A stretch of DNA of 17,190 nt from Paracoccaceae bacterium (GTDB lineage: Bacteria > Pseudomonadota > Alphaproteobacteria > Rhodobacterales > Rhodobacteraceae): assembly GCA_026709725.1 (NCBI GenBank), contig JAPOSK010000002.1, positions 1 through 17,190 on the forward strand, given 5' to 3'. Both the position numbers and the translations under genes were made by a program. The first letter of the stretch is position 1; every line of letters starts with the position of its first letter. Positions 1 to 8,800 of this stretch are shown here, in pieces. The notes under the pieces are model-generated. The model searched no databases, was not told the DNA's origin, and was given only the letters and a program-made list of their open reading frames with translations.

Positions 1-53
1 CCAAGGGAGTGATTCTCCCATGGCTGACGTTTCATGACATCTCCCGATGCACC

Positions 54-95
54 CCGGCTCCTGGCCCGATTCGGCCGAATCGGGCCAGGAGCCGG
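54..95. repeat. Perfect 42-bp palindrome with no loop
   Basis: Two 21-nt arms meet directly at 74/75 with every position complementary; the centre reads GATTCGGCCGAATC. The next pair outward (53 and 96) is C/C, so symmetry stops there. The arms are G+C-rich. No run of T follows (the next bases are CTGTCACGGG), so it is not a canonical intrinsic terminator. As RNA it would form a very stable hairpin, and as DNA it could extrude a cruciform or serve as a binding site for a dimeric protein. I saw no second copy in the window. A fold-back assembly artefact is also possible. Confidence 0.9.
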
Positions 96-389
96 CTGTC
101 ACGGGCCCAAGACATGACACGGACCGGTACTGCTGCAAAACATTCGGGACAGGGGCCCGGTGCGATTTTGGCAGACCGTGCATGATCAGGCAGCTTGCAG
201 ATTTCCGGGTCAGCCATACGGGGATCACACCCAAATCCAACCAGGACGGGCAGATCTGCTCAGATACACTGAAGCATGAGACAGGATGGGTATTGGATTG
301 AAGAAGCATCTCCACCCTGCGCAAAGATGTCTCGGTCAGGGGATATCCTGTGCCCCTACCCCCTGTTGGGTGAGAAGGGTCGCTTGCGG

Positions 390-418
390 TTATATAAAAT
401 TCTACTAAGTTCTATACT
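390..418 (+). promoter_or_regulatory. Weak sigma70-like promoter candidate for the ATPase gene
   Basis: An AT-rich tract precedes the ATPase gene. TATACT at 413-418 resembles a -10 box. With a 17-nt spacer the -35 position reads TTATAT (390-395), a poor match; TTGCGG at 384-389 is closer in sequence but 23 nt away. I infer a promoter mainly from the abrupt change in composition and the position about 40 nt before the start codon. Confidence 0.25.
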
Positions 419-457
419 GGAAAAGATATAACCGGTTAGAAGTTGCTGGGAAGAACT

Positions 458-1633
458 GTGGATCCTGTAAGAAACCCATTCGCACCCGGAGCAGGTTCAC
501 AACCACCAGAACTTGCTGGTCGAGACGAAATCGTAAATGATGCCATCATCGCGCTAAAGAGAACGAAGATCAGACGGCAGGCAAGATCTCAAATGCTTCT
601 TGGGCTACGCGGAACCGGCAAGACAGTCCTATTGAACACGGTTGAAAATGCAGCCGAAGAGAGCGGCTATATGACTTCAGCTATTGAGGCCCCGGAGAAA
701 GAATCGTTGGCGGAGCTTCTGTACCCGAAAATGCAACAGGCTCTCCAGAAGCTTTCGCATATCGAGTCTGCCAAGGCAAAAGCACATGCTGCCCTCAAGG
801 CCCTGAGAAGTTTTGCAAGCGTGTTCGGGATTCAGATGGGTGACTTGTCAGTTTCCGTTGACCCTGAGCCTGGAGTGGCCGACAGCGGAAATCTGGAATA
901 CGATCTCTCTGACATTTTCATTGCAATCGGAACTGCGGCCGAAGCAGCAGGCAAGGGCTGGTGTCTCCTGATTGATGAGGTTCAGTATCTCGATAAAGAA
1001 GAACTTGCGGCACTTATCGTTGCAATACACAAAATCAGCCAAAAGCAACTCCCTGTCATTTTTTTTGGCGCAGGCCTCCCTCAGCTGGCCGGTCTATCCG
1101 GCGATGCCAAATCTTATGCCGAAAGGCTCTTTTCCTATCGAGAAGTCGGCGCACTGGACAAAGGGGCCGCCATGAAGGCAATCAGGGGGCCAATAAATGA
1201 CGAAGGAGAGGAAATAACCGCCGGCGCACTGAGCAAGATTCTCGAAATTACAGAAGGTTATCCGTACTTCCTTCAGGAGTGGGGTTTCCAGTCCTGGAAT
1301 ACTGCTGAAAGGTCACCCATCAATACGGGTGATGTTCAAGTCGCGACGGATGACGCATTACGAAGATTGGACAATGGATTTTTTCGAGTTCGCCTTGATC
1401 GATTAACACCAAAAGAGCGGGAGTATGCCATCGCGATGTCAAAGCTTGGTAAAGGCCCCTACCGCTCATCGGAAGTTGCCGATCAGCTCGGCGAAACCCC
1501 AAATCGACTCGGGCCTCGACGGGCAAACATTATTGCAAAAGGAATGATTTACAGCCCCCGATATGGCGATATTGATTTCACCGTCCCAATGTTTGACGAT
1601 TATCTGCGGCGGAACTGGAGGCCGACAGAGTAG
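458..1633 (+). CDS. Orc1/Cdc6-like AAA ATPase of unknown role (ATP-binding protein)
   Basis: A P-loop ATPase of about 391 residues from the GTG at 458. It has Walker A GLRGTGKT (residues 49-56), Walker B CLLIDE (169-174), a sensor-like stretch PVIFFGAGLPQL (199-210) and a C-terminal part (about 315-390) that looks like a winged helix. It belongs to the large AAA_16/Orc1-like group annotated only as ATP-binding protein; related proteins begin DPVRNP(F/Y)xPGAG, which is why I prefer GTG 458 over the in-frame TTG at 443 (5 residues longer). The ribosome site is weak for both. No signal peptide or membrane segment is seen. No partner is visible: the next gene is convergent. The function is unknown; DNA-related and STAND-like signalling roles are both possible. 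Confidence 0.85.
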   Translation: MDPVRNPFAPGAGSQPPELAGRDEIVNDAIIALKRTKIRRQARSQMLLGLRGTGKTVLLNTVENAAEESGYMTSAIEAPEKESLAELLYPKMQQALQKLSHIESAKAKAHAALKALRSFASVFGIQMGDLSVSVDPEPGVADSGNLEYDLSDIFIAIGTAAEAAGKGWCLLIDEVQYLDKEELAALIVAIHKISQKQLPVIFFGAGLPQLAGLSGDAKSYAERLFSYREVGALDKGAAMKAIRGPINDEGEEITAGALSKILEITEGYPYFLQEWGFQSWNTAERSPINTGDVQVATDDALRRLDNGFFRVRLDRLTPKEREYAIAMSKLGKGPYRSSEVADQLGETPNRLGPRRANIIAKGMIYSPRYGDIDFTVPMFDDYLRRNWRPTE

Positions 1634-1695
1634 CATCCCATAATCATTGAATTGGCGAGTCAGGCCTGCAGGAAGGGGATGGACCCGGGCAGTGA

Positions 1696-2472
1696 TCATG
1701 GGGAGGATTCGGAGTCTTGCCATAGACCGCCTTTCTGGAGGAGGGATTTGAGGAGGGCCGCGTCGTCGGTCATGATTGCGTCTATGCCGATCTCGATCAG
1801 CCATTCCATGGTTGGCCGATCATTGATTGTCCAGATCTGAATGGGCAGATTGCGCTGCCTTGCAGCCCTGATGAACCCGGGGGTGAGGACCCGGATACCA
1901 CGATGACGAAGCGGGACCTGGATACACTGTGCGGCAAAGTGACCGGTCGGCAGACCGAGAGAGGCAAAACGCAGGCGAATGACTTCATTGCGGGTCATGG
2001 AGGTGCAGAGGCGTGGGCCGGCCTGTTCCCGAAGCCAGAGAATGCGTTTAACGGAGAACGATCCAACGCAGACCCGGTCCCAGATGTTCTGTTCAGCGAG
2101 GACGCGATGCAGTGGTTCGACTGCATTGTCTTCCTTGGGATCAACAATGAACCGGGCATTGGGCCAGCGGTCAAGAAGATCGGTAAAGAGAGGAATTCGG
2201 GCCATGCCGGCAACCTTGAGCCTGCGAAGGTCATTCCAGTCCTGTTCAGTGATCCGTCCCGCTCCGTCCGTCATGCGATCAAGATCATCATCGTGGAAGG
2301 CAACAAGTTTGCCATCGCGGGTCACATGAACATCGGTTTCCAGATACCGGTAGCCAAGGTTGTAGGCAGACTCGAAAGCCTCCATGGTATTTTCCGGATA
2401 AAGGGTCGAATGTCCCCGATGCGCAATGGGCAGGGGTCCGGGCATCCAGTCATGCTCAAGAAAATCGTGCAT
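1696..2472 (-). CDS. ugpQ: Glycerophosphodiester phosphodiesterase, cytoplasmic UgpQ type
   Basis: Hydrolyses glycerophosphodiesters from phospholipid turnover to sn-glycerol 3-phosphate and an alcohol. At 258 residues it is close to E. coli UgpQ (about 247). GDPD-family residues are visible: the HRGH motif at 18-21, YPENT with E27, the metal-binding pair E45/D47 in LETDVHV, H60 in AFHDDDLDR, D111/K113 in VDPKED, W214 in IWTIN, and the terminal TDD at 235-237. There is no signal peptide, so a cytoplasmic location is likely. ATG at 2472 is preceded by AGGTGG. It is transcribed alone, divergent from accD and convergent with the ATPase gene. No glycerol-phosphate transporter genes are nearby, so the symbol reflects similarity, not operon context. 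Confidence 0.9.
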   Translation of the reverse strand: MHDFLEHDWMPGPLPIAHRGHSTLYPENTMEAFESAYNLGYRYLETDVHVTRDGKLVAFHDDDLDRMTDGAGRITEQDWNDLRRLKVAGMARIPLFTDLLDRWPNARFIVDPKEDNAVEPLHRVLAEQNIWDRVCVGSFSVKRILWLREQAGPRLCTSMTRNEVIRLRFASLGLPTGHFAAQCIQVPLRHRGIRVLTPGFIRAARQRNLPIQIWTINDRPTMEWLIEIGIDAIMTDDAALLKSLLQKGGLWQDSESSP

Positions 2473-2526
2473 AATTCCACCTGTCCCTGTACGGATCGAA
2501 TGGACATTCTATCGGGACGACACCAA

Positions 2527-2568
2527 TTGCCAGGATGCCCAGACTTGCAAGTTGTGGGAGAATGGCAA
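2527..2568. promoter_or_regulatory. Nested dyad between gdpD and accD (operator or leader hairpin candidate)
   Basis: TTGCCA (2527-2532) and TGGCAA (2563-2568) are inverted repeats whose centre (2547.5) coincides exactly with that of the palindrome CTTGCAAG (2544-2551). Between them CCCA (2538-2541) and TGGG (2555-2558) can also pair if one base bulges. The element ends 39 nt before the accD ATG and lies 55 nt upstream of the gdpD ATG, so it could be a protein-binding operator for either gene or a hairpin in the accD leader. No clear sigma70 boxes were found in this 135-nt gap. Confidence 0.4.
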
Positions 2569-2607
2569 CAATCACGGACGATCACAACAGGGAAGAATCT
2601 GAACTGA

Positions 2608-3525
2608 ATGAACTGGATCTCAAACTATGTCAGGCCCAAACTGAAGGCCATCCTGAATCCATCATCTGATGATCAGCCCGAATTGTGGTCGAACTGCAAG
2701 AGCTGTAACGTCATGATCAGTCACCGGGCCATGGAACGGTCGCTCCATGTCTGTCCCGAATGTGATCATCACATGCCAATCCCTCCACGGCGGCGTCTGG
2801 CCAGTCTTTTTGACAATGAAATCTACGAGGTGATTGCCGTTGACCAACCGGACGAGGATCCCCTCCGTTTTCGTGACAGCAAACGGTACACGGATCGAAT
2901 TCGCGATGCCCGTCGAAAGACCGGCGAGGATGAGGCGATGCTGGTGGCAGATGGAATGATTGGCGAGACCCGCATGATTGTTGCTGCCCAGGACTTCCGA
3001 TTCATGGGTGGATCGATGGGAATGTATGTTGGCAATGCGATCGTCACTGCATGTCAACAGTGTATCAGGAACCGGTTGCCCCTGGTGATCTTCACAGCTG
3101 CAGGTGGAGCACGAATGCAGGAAGGGATCATGAGCCTGATGCAGATGCCGCGAACAACCGTCGCCATCAAACAGCTGAAAGACAATCGACTTCCCTATAT
3201 TGTCGTCCTTACAAATCCGACCACGGGTGGTGTGACAGCGTCCTATGCGATGCTGGGAGACATCCATATTGCGGAACCGAAGGCCTTGATCGGGTTTGCC
3301 GGACCACGGGTGATCGAGCAGACAATCAAGGAGAAACTCCCCGAAGGATTCCAGACCTCGGAATACCTGCATGAGCACGGAATGCTGGATATGGTCGTCC
3401 ATCGATCAAGAATCCGTGAGAGACTCATCCTGTTAACCCGTATGCTGATGCACCAACCATCACCTGTACGCGGTCGACTGTCCAGTCGACCGGCAATCCC
3501 GGTGGGAATGAGAGGCCGTTCATGA
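2608..3525 (+). CDS. accD: Acetyl-CoA carboxylase carboxyltransferase subunit beta
   Basis: AccD with AccA transfers carboxyl from carboxybiotin on AccB to acetyl-CoA, giving malonyl-CoA for fatty acid synthesis in the cytoplasm. At 305 residues it has the family's usual length. The N-terminal zinc ribbon is complete: C30-x2-C33 and C49-x2-C52. The crotonase-like carboxyltransferase core follows, with MGGSMGMYVG (about 131-140), FTAAGGARMQEG, TNPTTGGVTASYAMLGD and IGFAGPRVIEQT. ATG at 2608 has a GGGAAG element about 11 nt upstream. It overlaps the next gene by 4 nt (ATGA). accD next to folC is a common proteobacterial arrangement; here one gene intervenes. accA is not in the window. Confidence 0.97.
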   Translation: MNWISNYVRPKLKAILNPSSDDQPELWSNCKSCNVMISHRAMERSLHVCPECDHHMPIPPRRRLASLFDNEIYEVIAVDQPDEDPLRFRDSKRYTDRIRDARRKTGEDEAMLVADGMIGETRMIVAAQDFRFMGGSMGMYVGNAIVTACQQCIRNRLPLVIFTAAGGARMQEGIMSLMQMPRTTVAIKQLKDNRLPYIVVLTNPTTGGVTASYAMLGDIHIAEPKALIGFAGPRVIEQTIKEKLPEGFQTSEYLHEHGMLDMVVHRSRIRERLILLTRMLMHQPSPVRGRLSSRPAIPVGMRGRS

Positions 3526-4223
3526 CAGAAAAAGTTGCACTCATTGTCGCAGGAGGGAGCGGTATCGGGGCCGATGCCGCGCGAAAACTCACCGAAGAGG
3601 GATTTCGCGTCGGGGTTATGTCATCATCAGGCAGGGGTGAGGCACTTGGTCAGGCGTTGGGCGGGCTGGGGTTCACGGGCTCAAATCAGAAACCTGATGA
3701 TCTCGGCACCTTTGTTCACCTGGCAATGGAGCGATTTGGCCGTGTCGATGGTGTCGTCAACTGCACCGGACACGGGCCCAAGGGGGATCTCGATGACATC
3801 TCCGATGAGGACTGGCACACCGGGCTGGAAATCTATCTGCTGAATGTTGTCCGCATGACGCGGTTGATCACTCCGATCATGATCCGGCAGGGCGGTGGAT
3901 CAATTGTCAATGTGTCAACTTTTGCAGTCTTTGAACCGGATCCTGATTTTCCGACATCAGCGGTCATTCGGGCGGCTCTGGCGAGCTACACCAAGCTCTT
4001 CAGCACCCGTTATGCTCACCAGGGACTGCGAATGAACAACGTCCTGCCCGGTTTCATTGACAGCCTGCCGGAAAAACCCGATCGGCGCAAACGCATTCCC
4101 ATGGGTCGCTATGCCAGGGTTCGGGAACTGTCGAACACGGTCGCGTTCCTCATCAGTGATGCGTCAAGCTACATCACCGGACAAAATCTCCGCGTTGACG
4201 GAGGCCTGACGGCCTCGGTCTGA
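3522..4223 (+). CDS. SDR-family protein with atypical active site
   Basis: A Rossmann-fold short-chain dehydrogenase/reductase homologue of 233 residues. Visible are a dinucleotide-binding AGGSGIG (10-16, where TGxxxGIG is usual), VVNCTG (78-83, in place of NNAG), N108, the catalytic-type Ser in NVSTF (S132), and the C-terminal VLPGFIDS and YITGQNLRVDGG segments. The YxxxK pair of active SDRs is missing: aligned on the segment before the ASYTKLF helix, the Tyr position is S146 and the Lys position R150. I recall an SDR subgroup with this PTSAVxRA pattern and no assigned reaction. Translation is probably coupled to accD through the ATGA overlap. The location hints at lipid metabolism, but this is inference; a non-catalytic or altered-chemistry protein is equally likely. 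Confidence 0.88.
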   Translation: MTEKVALIVAGGSGIGADAARKLTEEGFRVGVMSSSGRGEALGQALGGLGFTGSNQKPDDLGTFVHLAMERFGRVDGVVNCTGHGPKGDLDDISDEDWHTGLEIYLLNVVRMTRLITPIMIRQGGGSIVNVSTFAVFEPDPDFPTSAVIRAALASYTKLFSTRYAHQGLRMNNVLPGFIDSLPEKPDRRKRIPMGRYARVRELSNTVAFLISDASSYITGQNLRVDGGLTASV

Positions 4224-4240
4224 AACCGGTGGCAGGGTCC

Positions 4241-5536
4241 ATGACTGACAGCATGGCTCCTGACAGCGAGGCAGAGACAGGGACAATCCTGGCACGGTTG
4301 GGCACTCTTTATCCCAGGAGCATTGATCTGGCCCTCAATCGTCCAAAGCGGCTGCTGGCCGCGCTCGGCCATCCGGAAGAACGGTTGCCACCCGTTGTCC
4401 ACATTGCCGGGACGAATGGCAAGGGGTCAACACTTGCCATGATCCAGGCCGGTCTTGCGGCAGCGGGGCAGTCAGTCCACGCCTATATCTCGCCGCATCT
4501 GATGCAGTTCAATGAGCGTATTACACTGGCCGGACAGCACATCACGGAAACAAGCCTCGTTGAGGTGCTTCTGGAGTGCGAGAGGGTCAATCGGGGTCAG
4601 GCAATCTCACTCTTCGAAATCGCAACAAGTGCGGCCATGCTGGCCTTCTCGCGCACGCCAGCCGATTATCTGCTTCTTGAGGTCGGCCTGGGTGGGCGTC
4701 TGGATGCCACCAATGTGGTCAGCCATCCTCATTTGACCGTGATCACGCCTGTCGCAATGGACCATGAACGCTATCTTGGACCCACACTGCCCCGGATTGC
4801 CGCGGAGAAGGCGGGTATTCTCAAGCCCGGTGTTCCGTGTGTCGTTTCCCGCCAAAGTCCCGCTGCTCTGGATGTGATTGAGAGGACGGCGAGAAGAACC
4901 GGCAGCCCCTTGCTGATACAGGACCGGGATTGGTGGATTTCCCCTGTTGACGGATCTCTCCTCTATTGTGATCAGGAAACAGAGCTCACGCTGCCGATGC
5001 CGCGGCTGGTTGGCCCTCACCAGATCGTGAATGCCGGAGCCGCGATCGCTTCTCTGAGACATATGGGGTTTGCGGAAAAAGCGCTGTGCGCAGCTGTGAC
5101 GCAGGCCCACTGGCCGGGACGGATGCAAAAACTGCAACATGGACCGCTCGTGGACGCTGCACCGGAAGGCGAGGTCTGGCTTGATGGCGGTCACAATCCT
5201 GCCGCAGGACAGGCACTGGCATCAACCCTGCGCTCCATGCCCGGGAGAGCAACAGGAATCGTGTGCGGTATGCTCAAAAGCAAGGATGTCCGCGGTTTCC
5301 TGAAGGCAATCGACGGAATCGCCGATGCGTTCTATGGCATCACAATACCGAATGAAGCCGCGTCTCTGCCTGCTTCGCATGTGACCCGTCTGGCCAGTGA
5401 GCTCGGCTTGCTGTCCTCTGTCTCGGACAGTCCGATTCAGGCCGTCCGCAGCATCCATGCGGCATGTCCTGAATCACGAATTCTTATCTGTGGGTCTCTC
5501 TATCTCGCGGGGCAGGTTCTTCGTTTCAACGGCTGA
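4241..5536 (+). CDS. folC: Bifunctional folylpolyglutamate synthase / dihydrofolate synthase
   Basis: FolC joins glutamate to dihydropteroate and then extends the gamma-glutamyl tail of folates, using ATP. About 431 residues from the ATG at 4241, near E. coli FolC (422). Mur-ligase-family motifs in order: P-loop GTNGKGST (57-64), ISPHL (83-87), EVGLGGRLDATNV (147-159), DHERYLG (174-180) with the nearby EKAGI, and DGGHNP (315-320) at the start of the C-terminal domain. I chose ATG 4241, preceded by CAGGG, over an in-frame GTG at 4229 that adds four residues; ATG 4253 is also possible. It lies 17 nt after the SDR gene, third in the accD operon, and ends 9 nt from the convergent trxA stop. No terminator is visible between them. 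Confidence 0.95.
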   Translation: MTDSMAPDSEAETGTILARLGTLYPRSIDLALNRPKRLLAALGHPEERLPPVVHIAGTNGKGSTLAMIQAGLAAAGQSVHAYISPHLMQFNERITLAGQHITETSLVEVLLECERVNRGQAISLFEIATSAAMLAFSRTPADYLLLEVGLGGRLDATNVVSHPHLTVITPVAMDHERYLGPTLPRIAAEKAGILKPGVPCVVSRQSPAALDVIERTARRTGSPLLIQDRDWWISPVDGSLLYCDQETELTLPMPRLVGPHQIVNAGAAIASLRHMGFAEKALCAAVTQAHWPGRMQKLQHGPLVDAAPEGEVWLDGGHNPAAGQALASTLRSMPGRATGIVCGMLKSKDVRGFLKAIDGIADAFYGITIPNEAASLPASHVTRLASELGLLSSVSDSPIQAVRSIHAACPESRILICGSLYLAGQVLRFNG

Positions 5537-5545
5537 CGGCGGATC

Positions 5546-5872
5546 TCACACCCCGAGAGAGCGATTGATCATTCGGCGGATCTCGGAGGCGGGGTGGGCC
5601 CCGGACAGGGAATCGACCGCCTCACCGTCCTTGTACATGATCAGCGTGGGGATACTCCGGATTCCAAGGTCGGCTGCCGTGGTCTGATTGGCATCAATGT
5701 CAACTTTGGCAATCTTGATTTTACCATCATACTCATCAGCCAGCTCTTCAAGGATGGGGGCAATCTGCTTGCAGGGACCACACCACTGGGCCCAGAAGTC
5801 CACCAGCACCGGTGTCTCTGACTCCTGGACATCGGTGGCAAACGACTGATCCGTCACGGTAATTGTCGCCAT
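5546..5872 (-). CDS. trxA: Thioredoxin
   Basis: A small cytoplasmic dithiol reductase, 108 residues as in typical TrxA. It has the active site WCGPCK (30-35, cysteines C31 and C34), the buried D25 in VDFWA, and the cis-proline P75 in SIPTL. The start at 5872 gives MATITV and is preceded by GGGAG at good spacing; a longer in-frame ATG at 5890 lies inside the addA 3' end and is less likely. The ATG follows the addA stop by 1 nt, so it is probably translated by coupling as the last gene of the tsaE-addB-addA-trxA operon. Thioredoxin beside addA is a familiar alphaproteobacterial arrangement. Confidence 0.97.
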   Translation of the reverse strand: MATITVTDQSFATDVQESETPVLVDFWAQWCGPCKQIAPILEELADEYDGKIKIAKVDIDANQTTAADLGIRSIPTLIMYKDGEAVDSLSGAHPASEIRRMINRSLGV

Positions 5873-5873
5873 A

Positions 5874-8800
5874 TCATTCTCCCATCTCATTTTTATCGAT
5901 CAATGTCGCCAGCACCGCTTCGCTCCGGGCGCGGGAAACCTTCATAAATTCACCGGTCTCGGTCCACAGGACACCAATGGTGACCTCGCGGTCGGGATAG
6001 ATTGCATCCAGTGCCTGCCGATACACGCCCATCTGTGCCATGATGTCCGTCGGGATGTCTTCGTTCGACTCTGGCGGTGCGCTGTGACTTTTGAAATCAA
6101 CGGCGAGCACCTTGTCTTTCAGAATGACAAGTTTGTCAATGATGCCATACATCGGCGACCCAAACTGATCCAGACGGGCGGTCACCGGAACTTCTGACAG
6201 GGCATCCGGCCCAAAAATATCGGCATATTCAGGACGATCCAGCAGGGCAAGACACGGCGTGACGATCGCCGCGACCTGCTTCCGTGAATAATCTGGCTCC
6301 GCACCCAGCACGATCCGGACTGCAAGGTCCTCCCGCTCCATCCTTGGCACATCCGGCAGAATCTCAAGCAGACGATGGATCAGCGTTCCGCGTGTTGCCG
6401 CATCAGGATCATGCCTGCCATCATTCCCGGGACGGGGTGGGGTGGTGGATACAGGCAACGCATCGCTGCCAAGTCTGGAAGGCGAGATTGTCTGGACGGG
6501 CTGTTCGGTCGGCCCGGGCCTGGTCAGCAGCCAGCCAGCCCGCTCGACATCAGGGGCCCGGCCTCCCACAGGATCCTTCTCCCCAAGCTTTTGACCATCG
6601 GTCAGGTCAGGGGTTTCGTCAGGCCACGTTCCGGTTTCGTAGCGCCGCGCCGCCAGCTCCGGCGGACCGGTATCGGTCTCATATTCAATTTCTGTTGTCG
6701 GGAGCACATCCATCGCACTCTCAATGGTATGATACCATTGCTTGCCCGGATTCGGATCCCCGGACCTGGTGGTCTTCTTCCCAACACCCCCGACGATCAG
6801 CCAGGACTGGGCCCGGGTCATGGCCACATACAGAAGACAGAGTTTTTCCTCATCAAGACGGGTCGCCTTCTGCTGCCAGATGTCACGATACTCGGATTTG
6901 ACAAGCATGCTCTTCTCAAGCCAGACCGGAACACCATCAGGATCAAAAAAAAGCCCTCCCCTGACCGGTTTTTGTTTGTGGTCCGTATCGGGCAGTATGA
7001 CGATGGGAGATTCGAGACCCTTGGCACCGTGAACCGTCATCACCCTGACCGCGTTGGCCTGCTGGGACATTTTCCTCGCAACATCAATGGTTTCCGGGTC
7101 AAGCCATTCAACAAAGCCGGTCAGGCTGGATTCGTTCGATTCTTCATAGTTGAGTGCCTGATCCAGCAGAATTTCAATCGCTTCAACAACATGGGCCCCA
7201 AGACGACCCTGAAACCGCTGCATGCCATCATGAATCGTCAGAACACGCTCAATCACATCATAGGGTTTGTGGCTGTTTTCCATTGTCAGAAGATCATTCA
7301 GAAAATCGACAGCATGCCGGAAACGGGCATTTTCATCAGCACGATTCCTGAGTTCATTGCCCAGCGACCCTTCCCGACCCCAGGCAAGATCAAAGAGATC
7401 CTCCTCGCTGATATCGCACAACGGAGAGCGGAGGACACAGGCCAGCGAGAAGTCGTCTTCCCGGCAGGCAAGGCAGGCAAGGAGTGCCATGAGATCCTTG
7501 ACGACAATCTGGTCACCGAGATTCAGTCGATCAGTGCCCGAATACGGAATACCGCTCTGATGGAGCTCACGGGTCAGGGCCGCATAGAGTCTCGAACGGG
7601 TCTGAACGAGAATCAGGATATCGCCGGGTTCAGCCAAGCGGGGACCATCCTTTGTCGGTATCGTCGTCCGCAGCACCTCACGGATGACAGCAATAATGTG
7701 GCGGGCATAATCGACAACCTTGTCGCTGTGCCCGGATGAGTCCTCCGGCAGATCGAAAAGTGTCTCTTCGGTTGGCTCCCGGAGCTGTTCAAAAAATCCC
7801 AGCAGATCAACCCGGCCTGGAAGATCCTCATGATAGGGCCTGCTGGAGACAGATGTGGAAAAGGCCTCAACCGGGGATGATTCAATGGCGTGCTGAACGA
7901 CATCAAGCACAGCCTTTGCTGACCGAAATGAGTACCGCAGATCCTCTCGAAGAAACTTCAGACCCGCCTCCCTGCAGAGCCGTTCATAGTACACACTCAT
8001 TTCCATGAACCGTTTGGGATTGGCTCCCTGGAATCCAAAAATCGACTGTTTGGAATCCCCCACCGAAAAAATCGTTCGCGGTTTGCCCTCATGCTGACCG
8101 GATCCGGCTGTGAACTCCGCCGACAACTGGCTGACAATATCCCAGTTGCGGTCATTCATATCCTGCGCTTCATCGACCAGGATATGATCAATTGCTGAAT
8201 CGAAACGATAAAGAATCCAGTCGGCGATCTGTGGATCGCTCAGCATTCTGTACAAACGCATCAGAAGATCATCGTAGAACAGGGAGCCATGCGTCTCCTG
8301 GTACTGCACCAGTTCGGTCAGCAGGGCGTCTGCAAACCGATGACAGGCAATGGTTCTTGCGGCGACCGTGCCCGCTATCTCAAGTGACTTCAACTCAGCC
8401 AGCCGGTCGGCATATGCCGTCAGTTGCTGCACCATGGTCTCACCCAGAGCATCAAGTGTCGATTTGTTGGCAAAGCCCTGCCGCGGCTGAAACATCCGGT
8501 TCCTGTCAAGAAAGACATCACAAAGCGTCACGAAGGATTCGGTATTGACCATCTCAAGGGCCGATTTGATTTTGGTCGCCCGCTCCTGGTCTCTTTTCCC
8601 ACCTGCCTGCAATGTGGACTGAAACGTTCTCAGCATTGTGAGATCCCGCTCCTCCAGTGCCTGGCGGACATACGAATCATTCCAGCCGTTGTATTCATTG
8701 ACAAGGTTGGCAACCTTCCGGTTGACTGTCTCATCTGCTGCAAGGGGGTTGTCGTTCTCCCGCAGGATGGCACGCAACTGCTGACTTGGTGGCAGGGTGA

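Larger units (their letters stand above)
1..457. other. Non-coding 5' region with several inverted repeats
   Basis: I recognise no gene here. Short open frames exist on both strands (for example 47-301 on plus) but resemble no family I know and run through the palindrome. Structure seen: an imperfect hairpin at 1-23 (GGGAG at 5-9, loop of 5, CTCCC at 15-19, with outer CCA/TGG pairing); a perfect 42-bp palindrome at 54-95; and a long-range stem between 100-108 and 153-162. From about 390 to 430 the sequence turns AT-rich just ahead of the ATPase gene, which suggests that gene's promoter. The hairpins could be the 3' end of a gene lying left of the window, but no T-tract follows either of them. 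Confidence 0.6.

Noticed and set aside
47..301. 84-codon plus-strand frame in the 5' region
   Set aside because: Its start lies just before the palindrome, it encodes no recognisable motif and has no good ribosome site; treated as non-coding.
1903..2607. 234-codon plus-strand frame ending directly before the accD ATG
   Set aside because: Most of it is antisense to the clear GDPD gene and its protein resembles nothing known; the abutment with accD appears coincidental.
2662..3402. 246-codon minus-strand frame opposite accD
   Set aside because: Composition is typical of a shadow frame (rich in His, Ser, Arg) and AccD on the other strand is unambiguous.
5537..5545. Bidirectional terminator between folC and trxA
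   Set aside because: Only 9 nt separate the stops and I saw no hairpin with flanking T-tracts spanning the junction.
6375..7739. 454-codon open frame on the plus strand opposite addA
   Set aside because: It lies wholly antisense to conserved AddA motifs, has no recognisable family and no ribosome site of note. Long antisense frames are common opposite G+C-rich genes.
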